Below the pieces are notes generated by a model. It did not search any database and was not told the origin of the DNA. It saw only the letters and a list, made by a program, of their open reading frames with translations. From Photobacterium phosphoreum (GTDB lineage: Bacteria; Pseudomonadota; Gammaproteobacteria; Enterobacterales; Vibrionaceae), in NCBI RefSeq assembly GCF_002954725.1, contig NZ_MSCQ01000001.1, positions 717,857-781,856 of the forward strand: a stretch of DNA of 64,000 bases. The letters run 5' to 3'. A program made the position numbers and the translations under genes. Positions within the stretch are counted from its first letter, which is position 1; the number at the start of each line of letters is the position of its first letter. This document shows positions 1 to 9,691 of the stretch, one piece after another.

Positions 1-1117
1 TATGGGTAACAGGAGCGCAAGTAACCAAAAGCAAGAAAAGTCTGACCACTTATCTCGCCAATATGTAACAGGTCTTAATATGCTGTTATCAGACGAATCT
101 GATAAAGCAGTAGACCTGTTCATTGAGTTGCTGCAGGTTGACAGTGAAACTATTGATACTCATCTTGCTCTCGGTAATTTATTCCGCAGCAGAGGAGAGG
201 TCGATCGCGCCATTCGTATTCACCAAAACTTGATAGCAAGACCTAATTTATCGATTGAACAGCGTAATTTAGCCTTACAGCAATTAGCTAAAGATTATAT
301 GGCTGCTGGTTTTTTTGATCGCGCAGAGCGTATTTTTGAGCAGTTGTTGGATGAGCCTGATTATCGCAAGCCTGCATTACAACAATTATTAGCTATTTAT
401 CAACAAACGCGAGAGTGGGAAAAAGCCATTGATATGGCAACCCAGTTGGTGAAATTAGGTAAAACAAAACTAAAGCATGATATTGCCCATTATTGGTGTG
501 AACTTTCCATGCTTGAGCTGAGTGCTCAGAATCAAGATAAAGCGATTCAGTTATTAAAAAAATCCCTATCAGTGGATAAAAACTGTGTGCGAGCTTCGAT
601 TGCGATGGCGAAAATACAGGTTAAGCAGCAAGAATATAAGCAAGCTGCAAAAATTTTAGAACGGATCTCAGAGCAAGATATTGAGTTTGTTGGTGAGGCT
701 TTACCCTTATTGCTTGAGTGTTATGAAGCAATGAATAATCAAACCGCATGGTTGAAGTATTTACAGTATTGTGTCGAACAAAAAGCAGGGGCCAGTGCTG
801 AATTAATGCTCGCTGATGAAATTGCTAAACATGATGGCACAGTGACGGCACAGTCTTTTATGACACGCCAACTTCAAAAAAATCCAACCATGAAAGGCTT
901 TTATCAATTGATGGAATATCATCTTGATGAAGCAGAAGAAGGCCGCGCTAAAGAAAGTTTAACCAGTTTGCGTCACTTAGTGGGTGAACAGCTTAAAGTG
1001 AAACCCCGTTATCGTTGTCGTCAATGTGGCTTTGCGACTCATGCTTTATATTGGCAGTGTCCATCTTGTAAGAGCTGGGGGCAAATCAAGCCAATTAGAG
1101 GGCTTGATGGTGAATAA
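1..1117 (+). CDS. lapB: LapB (YciM), LPS assembly TPR protein, 5'-truncated
   Basis: Inner-membrane-anchored cytoplasmic protein that controls LPS synthesis by promoting LpxC turnover. The visible part is a run of TPR-like helical repeats (e.g. the stretch with LGNLFRSRGEVDRAIRIHQ) followed by a C-terminal rubredoxin-like zinc/iron knuckle, CRQC...CPSC, and the family ending KPIRGLDG. E. coli LapB is 389 aa; the first 18 residues, the membrane anchor, lie outside the window, so the first in-frame ATG at position 2 is internal (it matches the Met in YMGRRS of E. coli). Followed by pyrF, as in E. coli. Confidence 0.95.
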   Translation, partial: MGNRSASNQKQEKSDHLSRQYVTGLNMLLSDESDKAVDLFIELLQVDSETIDTHLALGNLFRSRGEVDRAIRIHQNLIARPNLSIEQRNLALQQLAKDYMAAGFFDRAERIFEQLLDEPDYRKPALQQLLAIYQQTREWEKAIDMATQLVKLGKTKLKHDIAHYWCELSMLELSAQNQDKAIQLLKKSLSVDKNCVRASIAMAKIQVKQQEYKQAAKILERISEQDIEFVGEALPLLLECYEAMNNQTAWLKYLQYCVEQKAGASAELMLADEIAKHDGTVTAQSFMTRQLQKNPTMKGFYQLMEYHLDEAEEGRAKESLTSLRHLVGEQLKVKPRYRCRQCGFATHALYWQCPSCKSWGQIKPIRGLDGE

Positions 1118-1138
1118 TTACCCTCATCTGTTTTTTCT

Positions 1139-1170
1139 AAAACCAGTGCAGTAATGTACTGGTTTTTTTA
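1139..1170 (+). terminator. Rho-independent terminator of lapB
   Basis: Inverted repeat AAAACCAGT (1139-1147) / ACTGGTTTT (1158-1166) followed by a run of T, 22 bases after the lapB stop. It separates lapB from pyrF. Confidence 0.85.
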
Positions 1171-1266
1171 TAGTTGTAGCTATCAAATTTATTGGATTGA
1201 TGTAAAATCCTGCCGGCGGTTGGGACAACCGCATAATGGATGTATTTAGACATAATAGGAGCCTCA

Positions 1267-1977
1267 ATGCTAGACGCTAAAGTAACAGACCCTAAAGTAA
1301 TCGTTGCCCTTGACTATGATAATCATAATGAGGCGCTCGCTTTTGTCGATCGTATTGAGCCGGGAAGTTGCCGTTTAAAAGTCGGTAAAGAGATGTTCAC
1401 TTTTTTTGGCCCTGATTTCGTGCGTCAATTACATGATCGAGGCCACTCGGTATTTTTGGATTTGAAATTTCATGATATTCCAAACACATGTTCAAAAGCG
1501 GTAAGAGCGGCGGCTGAATTAGGGGTGTGGATGGTCAATGTGCACGCCAGTGGTGGTGAGCGAATGATGACAGCATCGCGTGAAATTCTAGAGCCGTATG
1601 GTAAAGATCGTCCATTACTAATTGGCGTAACGGTATTAACCAGTATGGAAGCGAATGATTTAGCCGGTATTGGTATTTCATGTCAGCCACAACAACAAGT
1701 ATTAAATTTAGCGACATTGACTAAAAATAGTGGCCTTGATGGCGTAGTATGTTCAGCGCAAGAAGCTAATTTATTAAAAGCGCAATTGGGGCAACAGTTT
1801 AAATTGGTCACACCGGGTATTCGTCCAGTTGGCAGTGAAGCTGGTGATCAGCGTCGAGTGATGACGCCTGTTGAAGCAATTGCTGCGGGATCTGATTATT
1901 TAGTGATTGGTCGTCCAATTACTCAAGCCAGTGATCCAGCTGCAGTATTAGCGGCTATTAATAAAACATTGGCTTAA
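1267..1977 (+). CDS. pyrF: Orotidine 5'-phosphate decarboxylase PyrF
   Basis: Last step of de novo UMP synthesis: decarboxylates OMP to UMP in the cytoplasm. The catalytic Lys/Asp cluster [11 protein letters not shown] is at about residues 59-69 and the phosphate loop TPGIRP and C-terminal IGRPIT are intact. 236 aa, usual length. I chose the ATG at 1267 because AGGAG (1257-1261) lies 5 bases upstream and MLDAKV matches the family start; an in-frame upstream start at 1240 would add 9 unlikely residues. Another pyrimidine gene, pyrC, is at 41901. Confidence 0.97.
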   Translation: MLDAKVTDPKVIVALDYDNHNEALAFVDRIEPGSCRLKVGKEMFTFFGPDFVRQLHDRGHSVFLDLKFHDIPNTCSKAVRAAAELGVWMVNVHASGGERMMTASREILEPYGKDRPLLIGVTVLTSMEANDLAGIGISCQPQQQVLNLATLTKNSGLDGVVCSAQEANLLKAQLGQQFKLVTPGIRPVGSEAGDQRRVMTPVEAIAAGSDYLVIGRPITQASDPAAVLAAINKTLA

Positions 1978-2000
1978 TTTTTAATAAATAAGCAAACGAT

Positions 2001-2047
2001 AACGCCAGTATTTTACGTTAATGACGTAATAATACTGGCGTTTATTT
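2001..2047. terminator. Bidirectional terminator between pyrF and sapF
   Basis: Long dyad: AACGCCAGTATT (2001-2012) with TTACGT inside it, pairing with ACGTAA and AATACTGGCG (2031-2040), then T-rich sequence. It lies between convergent genes. The 12-base left arm recurs at the ndh terminator (50221). Confidence 0.85.
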
Positions 2048-2055
2048 TTATGCGA

Positions 2056-2880
2056 TTAATAGCTTATTTTAGGGGTACTATTCAATATTCGAGTACTTTT
2101 CTCTCGTGTTGGTGAGCTAAAGTGACTATCGAGGAGCTTTTGTGTTAACGAGTGCTTAGGGTTAGCAAAGACATTCGCAGTACGTCCTTTTTCGACCACT
2201 TCACCATCTTGCATCACCATTACTTTGTCGCTGAAATGTTTGACCACTCCCATATGTTGCGATACATACACATAAGACAATCCCATCTCTTCTTGTAATT
2301 CAAGTAACAGGTTTATCATCTGTGAACGCATTGACATATCTAAACCATTTAAGGCTTCATCAGCGACGATAATACAAGGCTGTAAAATAAGCGCACGAGC
2401 AAGTGATACACGTTGTTTTTGCCCTGTTGCTAGCATTTGTGGGTAAAAGTAGGCATGTTCAGGTAATAAACCCACGCGCTTGAGAGTATCCATGATACGT
2501 TTTTCTCGTGCTTGTGGGGTCATATTAGTATTTCGTTTTAATGGTCCTTCAAGAATGCGTCCAATTTGAATGCGTGGATTCAAGGCAGTATTCGGATCTT
2601 GGAAAATCATTCGGATCAGCTTACAACGGGTTTGATAATCATGATGATGCAGTTGCTCACCATTCACTCTTACAATTCCTTCGGTAGGCGTGATTACACC
2701 TGCTAACATTTTTGCTAATGTTGATTTACCTGAACCATTTTCACCTAATAGGGCAATTGTTTCGCCTGCATTAAGTTGAAATGAAACCGGTTTTACTGCT
2801 TCAATAGTACGGCGACGAAATAAGCCTGAGCGATAATGGTAATCTTTTTTCAGGTGTTCAACTTCAAGTAATGAACTCAT
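2056..2880 (-). CDS. sapF: SapF, ATP-binding protein of peptide ABC transporter
   Basis: Cytoplasmic ATPase of the Sap importer. Walker [10 protein letters not shown] at residues 46-54, Walker B IIVADEA, H-loop in SQHMG. The signature motif is the SapF-type variant ATGQKQR rather than LSGGQ. 274 aa against about 268 in E. coli. Last gene of sapABCDF; its ATG overlaps the sapD stop (ATGA), so translation is probably coupled. In E. coli and Haemophilus, Sap is linked to antimicrobial peptide resistance and, for SapBCDF, putrescine export; the substrate here is unknown. Confidence 0.95.
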   Translation of the reverse strand: MSSLLEVEHLKKDYHYRSGLFRRRTIEAVKPVSFQLNAGETIALLGENGSGKSTLAKMLAGVITPTEGIVRVNGEQLHHHDYQTRCKLIRMIFQDPNTALNPRIQIGRILEGPLKRNTNMTPQAREKRIMDTLKRVGLLPEHAYFYPQMLATGQKQRVSLARALILQPCIIVADEALNGLDMSMRSQMINLLLELQEEMGLSYVYVSQHMGVVKHFSDKVMVMQDGEVVEKGRTANVFANPKHSLTQKLLDSHFSSPTREKSTRILNSTPKISY

Positions 2881-3875
2881 TTGTTGTCATCCTTCATATT
2901 TAGCGGGAAATGACAGCTAAATTTATGACCTTTAACTTTTTGACGTTGTGGTACTTCAACACATTTGCGTTGTGCATAAGGACATCGTGGTCCTAAGCGG
3001 CAACCGATAGGTAAATGTTGCAGTGGTGGAATAGAACCTGGTAGTGTTTCCAGTTTACATTTATGGCTCACACCCATTGAAAAATCAGGCATTGCGCGCA
3101 TTAATGCCGCAGTATAAGGGTGATGAGGGAGCTCAAGTAATTCTTTTGATGTGCCTGATTCAACCGATTGCCCACAGTACATTACAGTGATCCTATCTGC
3201 CCACTGAGTCACTGTATTTAAGTCGTGACTGACCAAGAGGATCGTTGTATTGCCTAATTGGTTCATGCGACTTAACAGTCGAAAAATTTGTGCTTGAGTG
3301 ATCGGATCCAGATCGTTAGTCGGTTCATCGGCAATCAATAGGCGAGGGCGGTTAGCTATCGCCATCGCAATCATTACTTTTTGGCATTCACCATCAGTTA
3401 ATTCATAAGGGTAGCTGCGCATTACTCGTTTATGTTCTTTAATACCGACTTTATGGAGTAGTGCAATCGCTTGTTTTTGACGCCAATGAAAACGCTGCCA
3501 AATACGACCGTTGAATGATGATGATGGGATCGCTTCTTCTAACTGCTCACCAATCCGCTCTGAGGGATCAAGACATGTTGATGGCTCTTGAAAAATCATC
3601 GCGATTTCACGGCTAACAATTTTACGGCGTTGGCGAGGTGACAATGCTAGTAGGTCAACATCACCTAAGCGCATTCGGTCAGCATTAACGCGCCAGTTAT
3701 CTTTACATACACCAGCAATGGCTTTTGCAACCAAGCTTTTACCTGATCCTGATTCACCCACTAAACCACGAATTTCACTTTCGTTAATGGTGAGGCTCAT
3801 GCGATCAACTGCTTTTACCATTCCCTGAGGCGTATCGATTTCTATGGTTAGGTTACGTATATCGAGTAATGGCAT
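2877..3875 (-). CDS. sapD: SapD, ATP-binding protein of peptide ABC transporter
   Basis: Second ATPase of the Sap transporter. Start set at the ATG at 3875 ([13 protein letters not shown]), which matches E. coli exactly; a longer reading frame begins at 3923 but would run into sapC. Walker A GESGSGKS at residues 40-47, Walker [11 protein letters not shown], then the oligopeptide/dipeptide transporter C-terminal domain with [12 protein letters not shown] and a Cys-rich segment typical of DppD/OppD-type ATPases. 332 aa. Separated from sapC by one base and overlapping sapF by four. Confidence 0.95.
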   Translation of the reverse strand: MPLLDIRNLTIEIDTPQGMVKAVDRMSLTINESEIRGLVGESGSGKSLVAKAIAGVCKDNWRVNADRMRLGDVDLLALSPRQRRKIVSREIAMIFQEPSTCLDPSERIGEQLEEAIPSSSFNGRIWQRFHWRQKQAIALLHKVGIKEHKRVMRSYPYELTDGECQKVMIAMAIANRPRLLIADEPTNDLDPITQAQIFRLLSRMNQLGNTTILLVSHDLNTVTQWADRITVMYCGQSVESGTSKELLELPHHPYTAALMRAMPDFSMGVSHKCKLETLPGSIPPLQHLPIGCRLGPRCPYAQRKCVEVPQRQKVKGHKFSCHFPLNMKDDNK

Positions 3876-3876
3876 G

Positions 3877-4764
3877 TTAATCAATTCCCGCGTTAAGTGC
3901 TTGACGCATACCATCACCAACAAGGTTAATGACTAAGACGCTAAACATAATCGCAAGCCCTGGCAGGGTGACTGTCCATGGTGCGAGGTAAATAAGGTTA
4001 ATTGAATCCCCAAGCATTGCGCCCCATTCTGGTAAAGGTGCTTGTGCGCCTAATCCAAGGAAACCAAGGGCTGCAATATCCATGATTGCAACAGAGATAG
4101 CACGAGTCATCTCGGTAGTAATTGTGGTTAAGATATTGGGTAATATAGAATTATAAAGAAGATAAAAATTATTGGCACCATCAAGACGTGCAGCAATAAC
4201 ATAGTCTTTAGCGACTTCGGCATGTACGGCTGTGTATACAGCACGAATAAAGCGTGGAATTAATGCGAGCCAAATAGCGAGGAGAATATGTGTTTCACCC
4301 GGTCCCATATATGCAACGACAATAATCGCAAGTAGCAGTGATGGAATAGATAATACAGTATCTAAAATATGGTTAAGAAAGCTCGATTTAAGACCGCTAC
4401 TCATTCCCGCTAAAATACCAATCAGTAGTCCAATGACACTTGATGCCAATGCGACTAATAAGGCATAGCCAAAGGTTAATTGGCTACCAATCAATAATCG
4501 CGACAAAATATCACGGCCGAGGTCGTCGGTGCCAAAGAAGAATGAAACGTGCCCTGAGTTATCCCATGATGGCGGCATCAGTAGCTCACCCACTTGTTCT
4601 ATCGCAGAATAAGGGGCTAACCAACGTGCGTTAACGGTAATTAATAACAATGCTAATAAACACCATAAACCAAACATGGCTAAAGAATTGGATCTAAAGT
4701 TTTGCCATGAACGTTCCCATTGGGTAGGGATGGTGGCTTCTTGGTAAACGCTATTTGATGGCAT
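3877..4764 (-). CDS. sapC: SapC, permease of peptide ABC transporter
   Basis: Inner-membrane permease of the DppC type. An N-terminal membrane segment (about residues 30-47) is followed by a periplasmic loop with the [14 protein letters not shown] motif and a five-helix BPD transport domain containing the EAA-type loop ([11 protein letters not shown]). 295 aa against 296 in E. coli. Overlaps the sapB end by 14 bases and abuts sapD. It should pair with SapB to form the channel energised by SapD and SapF. Confidence 0.95.
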   Translation of the reverse strand: MPSNSVYQEATIPTQWERSWQNFRSNSLAMFGLWCLLALLLITVNARWLAPYSAIEQVGELLMPPSWDNSGHVSFFFGTDDLGRDILSRLLIGSQLTFGYALLVALASSVIGLLIGILAGMSSGLKSSFLNHILDTVLSIPSLLLAIIVVAYMGPGETHILLAIWLALIPRFIRAVYTAVHAEVAKDYVIAARLDGANNFYLLYNSILPNILTTITTEMTRAISVAIMDIAALGFLGLGAQAPLPEWGAMLGDSINLIYLAPWTVTLPGLAIMFSVLVINLVGDGMRQALNAGID

Positions 4765-5713
4765 ACCATTCCTTCCTAACTAAGGGGTTAACGACTGCGC
4801 CAATGAGATCTGACAGAATATTGGCCAATAAAATAAAGCTGCCTACAGTAATGACGCCTGCTTGGATTGCAACATAATTTTGGGCAGCAATTGCATTGAG
4901 TAACCAACGTCCAATACCCGGCCAGTTGAAAATAGATTCCGTTAACATCGCAAATGTCATCATTGCTGCAAACTGCATCCCCAGCTTGGGAATAATCGGT
5001 GGAATCGCATTTTTCATGCCGTGACGACGTACAATTTCAAATGTAGAAAGACCTTTAGTCTGAGCAACTTTAATGTAGTTTTTGGTCATCACTTCTGCAA
5101 TCGATGCGCGGGTTAAACGAATAACCTCGGTCGTTGGTGCCATTGCTAACACAATAGTAGGTAATACCAGGTGCTTAATTGCATCAAAGAAGGCTTCCAT
5201 TCGGTAAGGTTTATCGGACAGTAAAATATCAATTAATGCAAAACCTGTCACATGATTAAATTGATATAATAAGCTATAACGCCCCGAAACAGGTAACCAG
5301 CCTAAATGCAGTGAAAACAGTAAGATAAGTAACATTGCTAGCCAGAATAAAGGAATGGAGTAGCCTAATAATGTAATTGAACTTATCACTGTATCAATTG
5401 GACTACCTCGACGAACGCCTGCAATAGTACCTAAAGGAATACCGATCACTAACGATAGAATAAAAGCAAAAAAGCATAATTCTAATGTTGCTGGAAAAAC
5501 CTTGAGTATTTCAGTGCTGATGGGTACGCCTGTCGGACTAATCCCTAAATTACCCGCAAGTAAATTTTGTAGGTAAATGAACCAACCTTGCCAAAAGGGC
5601 TCATAGGTCCATTGTAATTGGGTATCAAGCCTTAAAATGCTAAAACTCACCATAGTCAGTATGAGTAATGTAATAACAAACAAATTTAAGCGACGTATAG
5701 TGTAGATAAACAT
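4751..5713 (-). CDS. sapB: SapB, permease of peptide ABC transporter
   Basis: DppB-type inner-membrane permease, 320 aa, same length as E. coli SapB. N-terminal helix at residues 8-28, large periplasmic loop, then BPD transmembrane domain; cytoplasmic EAA-like loop near YIKVAQTKGLSTFEIVRRH and the ending [10 protein letters not shown] are family-typical. Begins three bases after the sapA stop and overlaps sapC, so the five sap genes form one operon. Confidence 0.95.
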   Translation of the reverse strand: MFIYTIRRLNLFVITLLILTMVSFSILRLDTQLQWTYEPFWQGWFIYLQNLLAGNLGISPTGVPISTEILKVFPATLELCFFAFILSLVIGIPLGTIAGVRRGSPIDTVISSITLLGYSIPLFWLAMLLILLFSLHLGWLPVSGRYSLLYQFNHVTGFALIDILLSDKPYRMEAFFDAIKHLVLPTIVLAMAPTTEVIRLTRASIAEVMTKNYIKVAQTKGLSTFEIVRRHGMKNAIPPIIPKLGMQFAAMMTFAMLTESIFNWPGIGRWLLNAIAAQNYVAIQAGVITVGSFILLANILSDLIGAVVNPLVRKEWYAIK

Positions 5714-5716
5714 ACT

Positions 5717-7336
5717 TTACTCAGTCCGATAGACGCTGGAAAATGAACGCGAGCCGAAAGGACTCATTTGTAGACCACCGAGCGTTTTATTATGCGCTTG
5801 AAAATGCACTCCATGAGCAAGTGGAATAATCGGTACTTGCTGATCGAGAATATTCTGTGCATGTTGGTAATAGTTAACTCGTTGTTGGGTTTTATTGGTT
5901 CGTAATGCCAATTCAAGTAAATTATCAAATTGTACATCACACCAATTAGCGACATTTAATCCTGCATGTTTAGCATTACACGACAGTAATGGACGTAAAA
6001 AGTTATCTGGATCGCCATTGTCAGCAATCCAACCCGCTAACATCATATCGTATTTATTCATGTTATTTACCCCAAGACGACCGATATTATCTTGATGATA
6101 AATAATAACCTTTATTCCAATCGCTTTGAGGTTAGCTTGAATAAGTTCGGCGGTCTTTTGTGGGCTAGGGTTATAAGGTCGAGATTCTAAAGGTACCCAC
6201 ATGGTTAATACTTGATCGTTGTTATAGCCTGCTTGCTTGAGCAATGCTTTGGCCTTTTTAGGGTTATAATTAATGGCTTTACTGTCATTATTATAAGCCC
6301 ATGATGTTGGTGGTAATAAGCTTTTTGCTTTAGTTGCTGTGCCGTAATAGACTGAATTTAATAATGTATCTTTATTAATGGCGTAGCTTATAGCTTCACG
6401 GACCTTAAGGTTATTTAACGGTGCAAGGCTCGTATTTAAGGCTAAAAATGATACGTTCATGCCTGTTTGTGCCAATAATTCATAATTATTATTGTCAGTA
6501 ATTACAGGTAACTGACTCGCAACGGGTGAGGCTAAGACATCACATTCTGTACTTAATAACTTCGTTAGGTTGCCCATGCCGCGAGAAGAGATATCAAACA
6601 CTACTTGCTCCATTGGCGCAACACCTTGCCAATAGCCAATATGGTGTTTTAATCGAATCAGATCATTTGGAATAAACTGATCAACATAAAATGGTCCAGT
6701 ACCAATAGGGCGACTATCTAACTTGCCAATTTGTCCCGATTTTAATAGCTGTTTGCCATATTCAGCTGAATATACAACAGCATAGCTAGTTGCTAAGTTT
6801 GATAAGAAGGAGTTATCAGGGCGTCGTAAGATAAACTGTACCGTTTGTGGATTCAGCGCTTTAATACTTTCAATATCGTTAGCAAAGCCGAGACTTTCAA
6901 ACCAAGGGTAACGGCCACCTGAAATATGGTGGAATGGATTATCTGGGTTAATTACCCGTTCAAAGCTAAACACCACATCATCAGCATTCATAGTGCGTGT
7001 TGGCGTAAACCATGCTGTGGTTTGAAATTTCACGCCTTGGCGAAGGGTAAAGGTATACACTAATCCATCGTCACTTACTGTCCAGCTTTTAGCTAGATCA
7101 GGTAACGGCTTATAGTTAACGGGATCAAGTAGTAGCAGACGATCAAAAATTTGTGCCGAAAGGGTCTCTGCTGTTAGTCCACCGTCTGTTAATTGGGGAT
7201 TAAGTGTTGTCGGCGTATCTTGGCCACAATAGACAAAGCCACGACGTTGAGTCATAGAATCTTTTGCTGGTTGTTTACACCCACTAAGGGTCAATAAAAC
7301 TAAGCTCGCAATAAAAAGACGATAGTAAGCGCTCAT
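5717..7336 (-). CDS. sapA: SapA, family 5 solute-binding protein, predicted lipoprotein
   Basis: Substrate-binding component of the Sap importer (SBP family 5, DppA/OppA fold). The mature part aligns with E. coli SapA throughout (WFTPTRTMNADDVVFSFERV, GMNVSFLALNT, LSPFGSRSF-type ending). Unlike E. coli SapA, which has an ordinary cleavable signal, the N-terminus reads LLTLSGC, a lipobox with Cys20 (codon at 7277-7279), so the protein is probably lipid-anchored. 539 aa. No strong Shine-Dalgarno precedes the ATG. First gene of sapABCDF, downstream of pspF as in E. coli. Confidence 0.93.
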   Translation of the reverse strand: MSAYYRLFIASLVLLTLSGCKQPAKDSMTQRRGFVYCGQDTPTTLNPQLTDGGLTAETLSAQIFDRLLLLDPVNYKPLPDLAKSWTVSDDGLVYTFTLRQGVKFQTTAWFTPTRTMNADDVVFSFERVINPDNPFHHISGGRYPWFESLGFANDIESIKALNPQTVQFILRRPDNSFLSNLATSYAVVYSAEYGKQLLKSGQIGKLDSRPIGTGPFYVDQFIPNDLIRLKHHIGYWQGVAPMEQVVFDISSRGMGNLTKLLSTECDVLASPVASQLPVITDNNNYELLAQTGMNVSFLALNTSLAPLNNLKVREAISYAINKDTLLNSVYYGTATKAKSLLPPTSWAYNNDSKAINYNPKKAKALLKQAGYNNDQVLTMWVPLESRPYNPSPQKTAELIQANLKAIGIKVIIYHQDNIGRLGVNNMNKYDMMLAGWIADNGDPDNFLRPLLSCNAKHAGLNVANWCDVQFDNLLELALRTNKTQQRVNYYQHAQNILDQQVPIIPLAHGVHFQAHNKTLGGLQMSPFGSRSFSSVYRTE

Positions 7337-7472
7337 ATTTAATAGGCGTTATTTGAAATTAAGTTTTTAAATTTAACATTTTCCATCTCGCTCACCAAGT
7401 TATCCCGCCCGTTTTGAATTAAATTAGCGAAAAAGCGTCAATTATGTTGAATTTTAGTCTCAATTTGGTTGA

Positions 7473-8501
7473 TTAATCACCATTAACATTGATGTCATAT
7501 TTACGTATTAAGCCTCTTAATTGGTGGTAACTAAGACTTAATAATTCAGCGGCTTTTGTTTGATTAAATTTAGCCAACGTTAAAGCTTGTTCAATCCATA
7601 TGATTTCTTGTTGTTGTAGTTGCTGGCGTAGATCTATTGGGAATGTTAGTGCACCAGCATCTTGATTTACTGATGGTTTCACTGCGGTTGGTTGAGGGTG
7701 GTGCTCGATAATGTCAGATTCTTTATCCCAGGGCGTCGTAAAGGGATCGATAATAATGGTATCGATAATTTCATCTTCTATTGCATGACGAAATATGGAA
7801 CGCTCAACAACGTTCTTTAATTCACGAATATTACCCGGCCATGAGTAGCGTAATAATTGTTGCTGGGCTTGGTAACTAAAACCTGCAAAGTAACTGAAGT
7901 TCATTTCACGGCACATGCGAACAGCGTAATGTTCAGCTAATGGTAGAATATCATCAACCCGCGCTCTAAGTGGTGGTAAATGGATCACTTCAAACGCTAA
8001 TCTATCTAATAAATCTGCTCGAAATTTTCCATCTGCGGCCAGTTGTGGCAAGTTTTGATTAGTGGCACAAATTAATCGGACATTGGCTTGGCAGCTTTTA
8101 TTACCGCCTACACGTTCATATTCGCCATATTCAATCACACGTAATAGTTTCTCTTGCACACCCATAGGCGCTGTTGCCAGTTCATCTAAAAAAAGTGAGC
8201 CATTCTCAGCGCGTTCAAATCGTCCTTGATGACGGTTTTTCGCACCTGTAAACGATCCGGCTTCATGCCCGAACAATTCAGAATCAATAACGCCTTCACT
8301 TAATGCTGCGCAATTTAAGCTAACCAGCGGTTGATCCCATCGGGTTGATAGATAGTGAATACGTTGTGCAATCAGTTCCTTACCTGTGCCACGTTCACCT
8401 AAAATAAGCACTGGGCGGTTAAGTGTCGCAAGGCGTGATGCGTGATCAAGTACCGCTAAAAAAGCGTCTGACTCACCGATTAAATTTTCGGTCTTTCTCA
8501 T
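7473..8501 (-). CDS. pspF: PspF, sigma-54 activator of the phage shock operon
   Basis: Enhancer-binding AAA+ protein that drives sigma-54 transcription of pspA and is inhibited by PspA. It lacks an N-terminal sensor domain, as PspF does. Walker A GERGTGKE at residues 35-42; Walker B SLFLDELAT; sensor II-type region; C-terminal Fis-type HTH (NQTKAAELLSLSYHQLRGL). The sigma-54 contact loop reads GSFTGA (residues 82-87) where the canonical motif is GAFTGA. 342 aa. Divergent from pspA and upstream of sapA. Confidence 0.95.
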   Translation of the reverse strand: MRKTENLIGESDAFLAVLDHASRLATLNRPVLILGERGTGKELIAQRIHYLSTRWDQPLVSLNCAALSEGVIDSELFGHEAGSFTGAKNRHQGRFERAENGSLFLDELATAPMGVQEKLLRVIEYGEYERVGGNKSCQANVRLICATNQNLPQLAADGKFRADLLDRLAFEVIHLPPLRARVDDILPLAEHYAVRMCREMNFSYFAGFSYQAQQQLLRYSWPGNIRELKNVVERSIFRHAIEDEIIDTIIIDPFTTPWDKESDIIEHHPQPTAVKPSVNQDAGALTFPIDLRQQLQQQEIIWIEQALTLAKFNQTKAAELLSLSYHQLRGLIRKYDINVNGD

Positions 8502-8598
8502 TGGTAAATCTCACTAAAATATGGTTATATTCACTATATCATTGTTTGTTGAAATACGGCGTTATTATTTTAGTCTAATAAAAACAATTAGTTAAAAG

Positions 8599-8615
8599 TT
8601 GGCACGTAAGTTGAT
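8599..8615 (+). promoter_or_regulatory. Sigma-54 promoter of pspA
   Basis: TTGGCAC (8599-8605), five bases, then TTGAT (8611-8615). This matches the sigma-54 consensus TGGCAC-N5-TTGCW with intact -24 GG and correct spacing, but the -12 dinucleotide is GA rather than GC. It lies about 105 bases before the pspA start, and the activator gene pspF is divergent. Transcription would start near 8625. Confidence 0.8.
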
Positions 8616-8718
8616 ATGTATATAAAGAATTACACCGTACATGACAACATAACGTTAGTCTGATGATATAAACCGTTCATTGAGCATCATTCAATACGGT
8701 TGACCAAGGAGTTTTATT

Positions 8719-9387
8719 ATGGGTATTTTTTCTCGTTTTGCTGATATCGTAAATGCTAATGTCAATTCATTATTAGACAAAGCAGAAGATCCGCAAAAGT
8801 TAATTCGTCTTATCATTCAAGAAATGGAAGATACACTGGTAGAGGTACGTACTTCGTCAGCACGTGCGCTGGCGGATAAAAAAGAATTGCGTCGTCGTAT
8901 TACTGCTATTGAAACACAATCGACAGATTGGCAACAAAAAGCCAGTTTAGCGATTCAAAAAGGCCGTGAAGATCTTGCTCGTGCCGCATTAATTGAAAAA
9001 CAAAAATTGGTTGATGTGGCGTTAACGTTAAATGAAGAATATAAGTTAGTCGATGAAACGATTGAAAAATTATCGTTAGAAGTGGCTGAACTTGAGCGTA
9101 AATTGCAAGAAACTCGTGCTCGTCAGCAAGCGTTAGTGACTCGCCACAAAGCGGCAGGAACGCGTCGTGATGTACGTCGTCAGCTAGATACCAGTAAAGT
9201 CGATGAAGCAATGTCGAAGTTTGAACAATATGAACGCCGTATTGATGAAATGGAAGCCGAAGCGGATAGTTATAGTTTTGGTCGTGGAAAAAGCTTAGAG
9301 TCAGAATTTGCTGATCTTCAAGCACAAGATGATATTGAAAAAGAGCTTGAGCGTCTAAAAGCAAGCATGAACGATAAACAACAGTAA
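8719..9387 (+). CDS. pspA: PspA, phage shock protein A
   Basis: Peripheral inner-membrane ESCRT-III/Vipp1-family protein that stabilises stressed membranes and holds PspF inactive. 222 aa, same as E. coli. N-terminal amphipathic helix [16 protein letters not shown], then long charged heptad-rich helices forming a coiled coil over nearly the whole length. AAGGAG (8706-8711) lies seven bases before the ATG. First gene of a pspABC operon controlled by the sigma-54 promoter upstream. Confidence 0.97.
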   Translation: MGIFSRFADIVNANVNSLLDKAEDPQKLIRLIIQEMEDTLVEVRTSSARALADKKELRRRITAIETQSTDWQQKASLAIQKGREDLARAALIEKQKLVDVALTLNEEYKLVDETIEKLSLEVAELERKLQETRARQQALVTRHKAAGTRRDVRRQLDTSKVDEAMSKFEQYERRIDEMEAEADSYSFGRGKSLESEFADLQAQDDIEKELERLKASMNDKQQ

Positions 9388-9463
9388 TCGTGGGATAATG
9401 GTCCTTTAAATTACATAAAAATAATAATAGTGCTATTACCCCTGCGTGAAAGGAGAACAACAA

Positions 9464-9691
9464 ATGTCGATGGGTTTTATTAGTGTTCCGTTAGTGGTGT
9501 TTATGATCGTTGTCGCACCATTGTGGTTAATTCTTCATTACCGCAGTAAGCGTAAATCAGGTGAGGGATTATCAGGTGAGGATCATCAAAAATTAGAAAC
9601 CTTAGTGGCACGCGCAGAGGTGATGCAAGAGCGGATTGTTACGCTGGAGCGAATTTTAGATGCTGAAGCGCCACAATGGAGACAGAAATAA
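9464..9691 (+). CDS. pspB: PspB, phage shock membrane protein
   Basis: Small inner-membrane regulator that with PspC senses envelope stress and recruits PspA away from PspF. N-terminal transmembrane helix at about residues 5-25, then a cytoplasmic amphipathic/leucine-zipper segment ending LERILDAEAPQWR, nearly identical to E. coli. 75 aa. I chose ATG 9464, eight bases after AAGGAG; an in-frame GTG at 9446 precedes that Shine-Dalgarno and is unlikely. Its stop overlaps pspC (TAATG). Confidence 0.95.
   Translation: MSMGFISVPLVVFMIVVAPLWLILHYRSKRKSGEGLSGEDHQKLETLVARAEVMQERIVTLERILDAEAPQWRQK

Noticed and set aside
1240-1266. Upstream pyrF start
   Set aside because: It precedes the AGGAG ribosome site at 1257-1261 and adds residues absent from the family.
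8906-9463. 185-codon open frame opposite pspA
   Set aside because: Shadow frame of the strongly coding pspA and pspB region; composition is the mirror of coiled-coil codons.
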